DNA of 8,786 nt, from contig CAADUS010000185.1 of assembly GCA_900752275.1 (NCBI GenBank), positions 1 to 8,786 on the forward strand, read 5' to 3'. The first letter of the stretch is position 1, and each line of letters begins with the position of its first letter. This document shows positions 6,190 through 8,786 of this stretch, piece by piece. The stretch comes from an uncultured Collinsella sp. (lineage in GTDB: Bacteria; Actinomycetota; Coriobacteriia; Coriobacteriales; Coriobacteriaceae). The position numbers were made by a program, and so were the translations under genes. Below the pieces are notes generated by a model. That model ran no database searches. It had not been told where the DNA came from and saw only the letters and a list, made by a program, of their open reading frames with translations.

Positions 6190-6355
6190 CACTTGATAGA
6201 GGCGCGGGCACGAAGAACCGCGGGCGAGCCGGCAGGCTTTGACCCCGTGGGGAGGCGAAACCCGCCGAACTGGGTTTTTTGGGCACGAACAACCTGGTGG
6301 GCCTGCGGGAAACACCCGCAGGACTGTCTGCAGCAATGCGGGAGCGCTATCCGGA
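6190..6355 (+). promoter_or_regulatory. Lysine riboswitch (L box)
   Basis: The sequence between the promoter and lysA has the L-box architecture. P1 pairs GATAG (6195-6199) with CTATC (6347-6351), with the conserved AGAGG next to its 5' strand. P2 closes with GCGGG (6204-6208) and CCCGC (6261-6265). P3 pairs ACTGGGTT (from 6269) with AACCTGGT (to 6298). P4 is the perfect CCTGCGGG/CCCGCAGG hairpin (6302-6309, 6315-6322). P5 is CTGCA/TGCGG (6328-6332, 6337-6341) with a GCAA loop. Conserved joining sequences such as GCCGAA, GGACTGTC and GGAGCGCTATC match known lysine riboswitches. It precedes lysine-pathway genes, as expected. No U-rich terminator follows, so control is probably at translation, through helices described in the next entry. 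Confidence 0.9.
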
Positions 6356-6412
6356 CATTGGGTCCACGCTATGCGGATTCGATGCGCAGATGGCGCCGTC
6401 TGGATAGCGAGG
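6345..6412 (+). promoter_or_regulatory. Riboswitch expression platform overlapping the lysA ribosome binding site
   Basis: Two exclusive pairings are visible. CGCTATCCGGAC (6345-6356), which includes the P1 3' strand, can pair with GTCTGGATAGCG (6398-6409) in 12 bp with one G-U. Alternatively CCACGCTAT (6364-6372) can pair with ATAGCGAGG (6404-6412) with one A-A mismatch, hiding the likely Shine-Dalgarno GAGG (6409-6412) ten bases before the ATG at 6423. With lysine bound, P1 would hold 6347-6351 and allow the second, repressing hairpin. The logic is inferred; the pairings are seen. Confidence 0.6.
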
Positions 6413-6422
6413 TTTACGGGAC

Positions 6423-8732
6423 ATGGCATTGACCCCCAACGAAGCGTATGCGGCCAAGCAGCCGTTTGTGGACAAGGAGACGCTCGAGCATATCGTCGAG
6501 CAGTTCCCCACGCCGTTTCATCTATACGACGAGGCGAGCATCCGCCGCAACATGCAAGAGGTGCGCGACGCCTTCGCATGGAACCCGGGCTTTAAGGAAT
6601 ACTTTGCCGTCAAGGCCAATCCCAACCCGGCGCTCATCTCCATTCTCAATGAATTCGGCTGCGGCTGCGATTGTTCAAGCTACACCGAGCTCATGATCGC
6701 CCGCTCGCTGGGTATCACGGGACACGACATCATGTTCTCGTCCAACGACACGCCGGCAGCGGACTTTGAGCTCGCCGACAAGCTGGGCGCCATCGTCAAC
6801 TTTGACGACATCAGCCACATCGAGTTCTTTGAGCACGTTGCGGGGCCCATCCCCAAGACGGTCAGCTGCCGCTTTAATCCGGGCGGCCTGTTCCAACTCT
6901 CCAACGGCATCATGGATAACCCCGGCGACTCCAAATACGGCATGACCACCGAGCAACTCTTCGAGGCCTTCCGTATGCTCAAGGCCAAGGGCGCCGAGGA
7001 CTTTGGCATCCACGCATTCCTTGCCAGCAACACCGTCACCAACGACTACTACCCCAAGCTCGCGCGCATCCTCTTTGAGCTTGCCGTGCGTCTGGAGCGT
7101 GAGACCGGCGCACACGTCGCCTTCATCAATCTGTCCGGCGGTGTCGGTATCCCCTATCTGCCCGAGCAGCAGGCCAACGACATTCACGCCATCGGCGAGG
7201 GGGTACACGCGGCATACGACGAAATCCTGGCTCCCGCCGGCATGGGCGATGTGGCCATCTGCACCGAGATGGGCCGCTTTATGATGGGGCCCTACGGCTG
7301 CCTGGTCACCAAGGCCATCCACGAAAAGCAGATCTACAAGGACTATATCGGTGTCGATGCAAGCGCCGTCGATCTGATCCGTCCCGCCATGTATGGCGCC
7401 TACCACCACATTACGGTGATGGGCCAGCCGGGTGGCGACGACAAGACCGCGGCGCCTGTCACAAACACGTACGACATTACGGGCAATCTGTGCGAGAACA
7501 ACGACAAGTTCGCCATCGACCGCGAGCTACCGCAGATCGACATGGGTGATGTGCTCGTGATCCACGATACCGGCGCGCATGGCTACTCCATGGGCTACAA
7601 CTACAACGGCCGTCTGCGCTCCGCCGAGGTGCTGCTGCGCCCCGACGGCTCGGCCGACCTTATCCGCCGCGCCGAGCGCCCGGGCGATTATTTTGCCACG
7701 CTCGACGTGCTGCCGTGCGGCCGTGAGCTGCTGGCCAAATCGCGTGCCGAAAGCGCTCGTCGTCGCGCTCAGGACGAGCGCCTGGCCGTCGCCGCCCAAT
7801 GGAACAAACGCATCCAGATCGCGGAAGCGAAGGAGAAGAACATGGATATCCGCAACCTCGAGGGCTCGATCGTCGCCCTCGTCACGCCGTTTAAAAAGGA
7901 CGGCAGCGTCGACTTTGACGCGCTCGAGCGCCTTATCGATTTCCACTTGCAAAATGGCACCGACGCCATCCTCACCCTGGGCACCACCGGCGAGAGCGCC
8001 ACGATGACCGATGACGAGGACAACTCCGTTGTCGCCGCCGTGGTCAAGCAGGTTGCAGGACGCGTCCCCGTCATCGCCGGCTCGGGCTCCAACTCCACGC
8101 AAACCATGCTCACCAAGTCGCTCACCTACCAGGGTTTGGGCGCCGATGGCCTGCTGCTCATTACCCCCTACTACAACAAGTCCAATGAAGAGGGTATCTA
8201 TCAGCACTTTAAGACCGTCGCCGACGCCGTGAACATCCCCTGCATCCTGTACAACATCCCCGGCCGCTGCGGCTGCGGCATCAGCGAGCACAACGTAGAG
8301 CGCCTGGCAGCACATCCCAACATCATGGGCATCAAGGAGGCCTCGGGCAACGTCGCCTATGCTGCCAAGATCGCCCACCTGCTGTCCGACGACTTCCGCA
8401 TGTACTCGGGTGAGGACGCGCTCACCGTACCGCTCATGAGCCTGGGCGCCTCGGGCACCATCAGTGTGTGGGCCGGCGTTCAGCCGCAGCTTGTGCATGA
8501 CATGTGCCGCGCCTATCTGGACGGTGACGTGGCGCGTGCCCGCGATATCCAGATTGCCGGCCAGCCGCTCATCAATGCCCTCTTTAGCGAGGTCAACCCC
8601 ATCCCCGTCAAGGAAGCGCTCGCTCAGATGGGTATGATCGAGGCAAACTACCGCATGCCGCTGTGCCCCATGACAGACGACACGCGCGCCGCACTTACCG
8701 ATGCTCTGAAGGGAGCTGGTCTGCTTGATTAA
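6423..8732 (+). CDS. lysA-dapA: LysA-DapA fused frame: diaminopimelate decarboxylase joined to dihydrodipicolinate synthase
   Basis: One open frame of 769 codons holds two enzymes. Residues 1-430 are a PLP-dependent diaminopimelate decarboxylase, the last step to lysine. PLP-binding Lys64 lies in YFAVKANPN; other marks are NLSGGVGIPY, EMGRF, CENNDKF and HDTGAHGYSMGYNYN. This variant differs from classical LysA (EMGR for EPGR, CENND for CESGD) but matches a known LysA subgroup. Residues 431-473 are an Ala/Arg/Lys/Glu-rich linker. Residues 474-769 are a full-length DapA with Thr521-Thr522 (GTTGES), Tyr584 (PYYN), Tyr610 and Arg615 (LYNIPGR), and Lys638 (IKEASG), all aligning with the E. coli catalytic set. 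No stop is seen in the linker in any frame near the junction, so a simple frameshift does not explain the join. A Shine-Dalgarno and ATG for separate DapA exist at 7830-7844. The upstream lysine riboswitch should repress expression when lysine is high. Confidence 0.85.
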   Translation: MALTPNEAYAAKQPFVDKETLEHIVEQFPTPFHLYDEASIRRNMQEVRDAFAWNPGFKEYFAVKANPNPALISILNEFGCGCDCSSYTELMIARSLGITGHDIMFSSNDTPAADFELADKLGAIVNFDDISHIEFFEHVAGPIPKTVSCRFNPGGLFQLSNGIMDNPGDSKYGMTTEQLFEAFRMLKAKGAEDFGIHAFLASNTVTNDYYPKLARILFELAVRLERETGAHVAFINLSGGVGIPYLPEQQANDIHAIGEGVHAAYDEILAPAGMGDVAICTEMGRFMMGPYGCLVTKAIHEKQIYKDYIGVDASAVDLIRPAMYGAYHHITVMGQPGGDDKTAAPVTNTYDITGNLCENNDKFAIDRELPQIDMGDVLVIHDTGAHGYSMGYNYNGRLRSAEVLLRPDGSADLIRRAERPGDYFATLDVLPCGRELLAKSRAESARRRAQDERLAVAAQWNKRIQIAEAKEKNMDIRNLEGSIVALVTPFKKDGSVDFDALERLIDFHLQNGTDAILTLGTTGESATMTDDEDNSVVAAVVKQVAGRVPVIAGSGSNSTQTMLTKSLTYQGLGADGLLLITPYYNKSNEEGIYQHFKTVADAVNIPCILYNIPGRCGCGISEHNVERLAAHPNIMGIKEASGNVAYAAKIAHLLSDDFRMYSGEDALTVPLMSLGASGTISVWAGVQPQLVHDMCRAYLDGDVARARDIQIAGQPLINALFSEVNPIPVKEALAQMGMIEANYRMPLCPMTDDTRAALTDALKGAGLLD
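7842..8732 (+). CDS. dapA: Possible stand-alone dihydrodipicolinate synthase from an internal start
   Basis: AAGGAG (7830-7835) lies six bases before an ATG at 7842, in frame with the upstream lysA sequence. Starting there gives 296 residues, the normal DapA length. Thr48, Thr49, Tyr111, Tyr137, Arg142 and Lys165 are each four positions beyond the E. coli numbering (44, 45, 107, 133, 138, 161), as expected for an intact enzyme. DapA condenses pyruvate with aspartate semialdehyde and normally works as a tetramer. The cell may make both the fused protein and this separate DapA, or the join may be a recent loss of the lysA stop codon. The sequence cannot decide between these. Confidence 0.6.
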   Translation: MDIRNLEGSIVALVTPFKKDGSVDFDALERLIDFHLQNGTDAILTLGTTGESATMTDDEDNSVVAAVVKQVAGRVPVIAGSGSNSTQTMLTKSLTYQGLGADGLLLITPYYNKSNEEGIYQHFKTVADAVNIPCILYNIPGRCGCGISEHNVERLAAHPNIMGIKEASGNVAYAAKIAHLLSDDFRMYSGEDALTVPLMSLGASGTISVWAGVQPQLVHDMCRAYLDGDVARARDIQIAGQPLINALFSEVNPIPVKEALAQMGMIEANYRMPLCPMTDDTRAALTDALKGAGLLD

Positions 8733-8786
8733 GACCGTCATTATGGGAACGGGCCGCATGGGCTCGCTCATCCGCACTACCGCCGA
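8725..8786 (+). CDS. dapB: Dihydrodipicolinate (4-hydroxy-tetrahydrodipicolinate) reductase, 5' part only
   Basis: Only 20 codons fall in the window. They read MIKTVIMGTGRMGSLIRTTA, with the GxGRMG dinucleotide-binding motif typical of DapB, which reduces the DapA product using NAD(P)H. The TTG at 8725 is chosen because AAGGGAG (8709-8715) lies nine bases upstream. It overlaps the DapA stop codon by eight bases, which suggests translational coupling. The next in-frame ATG (8743) would remove the first strand of the fold. The identity rests on the short motif plus context. Confidence 0.75.
   Translation, partial: MIKTVIMGTGRMGSLIRTTA

Noticed and set aside
4827..6242. Long plus-strand open frame of 471 codons opposite the M20D amidohydrolase
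   Set aside because: It is antisense to a gene with clear family motifs, its translation is Arg/His/Gln-rich with no recognisable domain, and it arises from high G+C content in the opposite frame.
7527..8777. Long minus-strand open frame of 416 codons opposite the LysA-DapA and dapB region
   Set aside because: It mirrors the codon positions of lysA-dapA, crosses into dapB, and encodes a low-complexity Gly/Ala/Val-rich sequence without motifs.

Overview
The window is about 60% G+C. It looks like chromosome of a gut actinobacterium of the class Coriobacteriia, most like Collinsella. I infer this from the lysA-dapA-dapB layout under a lysine riboswitch, the style of the proteins and the codon use. 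It is not proven, because no rRNA or core marker gene is present. I see no tRNA, rRNA, insertion sequence, prophage or CRISPR array.

Layout. (1) Positions 86-1219 (+) encode a secreted protein with a long PcsB/CwlO-like coiled coil and a C-terminal lysozyme-like domain. It ends at a strong intrinsic terminator (1230-1260), which is shared with a convergent gene. (2) Positions 3643 to 1259 (-) read as one signalling-type cassette in transcription order: a membrane-anchored FxLYD-type protein broken by a one-base frameshift, an XRE-like helix-turn-helix protein, and a membrane-bound PknB-like Ser/Thr kinase. The ribosome binding site of the first gene lies inside a perfect 14-bp stem. (3) Positions 4755 to 3808 (-) hold a HigB/HigA-type toxin-antitoxin pair with overlapping genes, followed 30 nt later by a small three-segment membrane protein. 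Palindromes between the -10 box and higB are candidate HigA operators. (4) Positions 6044 to 4857 (-) encode an M20D amidohydrolase resembling N-acetyl-diaminopimelate deacetylases. (5) Reading the other way is the lysine operon: a promoter, a lysine riboswitch (about 6190-6355), then one uninterrupted frame of 769 codons joining diaminopimelate decarboxylase (LysA) to dihydrodipicolinate synthase (DapA). The start of dapB overlaps its stop codon and runs off the window.

How the parts work together. DapA and DapB catalyse the first two steps of the diaminopimelate/lysine branch and LysA the last, so the riboswitch lets lysine shut down both ends of the path. The divergent M20D enzyme could supply the deacetylation step of the acetylated branch. 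The coiled-coil hydrolase acts on the peptidoglycan that diaminopimelate builds, but its adjacency may be chance.

The points most worth a second look are: the LysA-DapA fused frame, which keeps an internal Shine-Dalgarno and ATG for DapA; the mutually exclusive helices downstream of the riboswitch that can hide or expose the lysA ribosome binding site; the hairpin over the start of the frameshifted gene; and the kinase/HTH/FxLYD cassette. I found no clear evidence of a wholly undescribed system.
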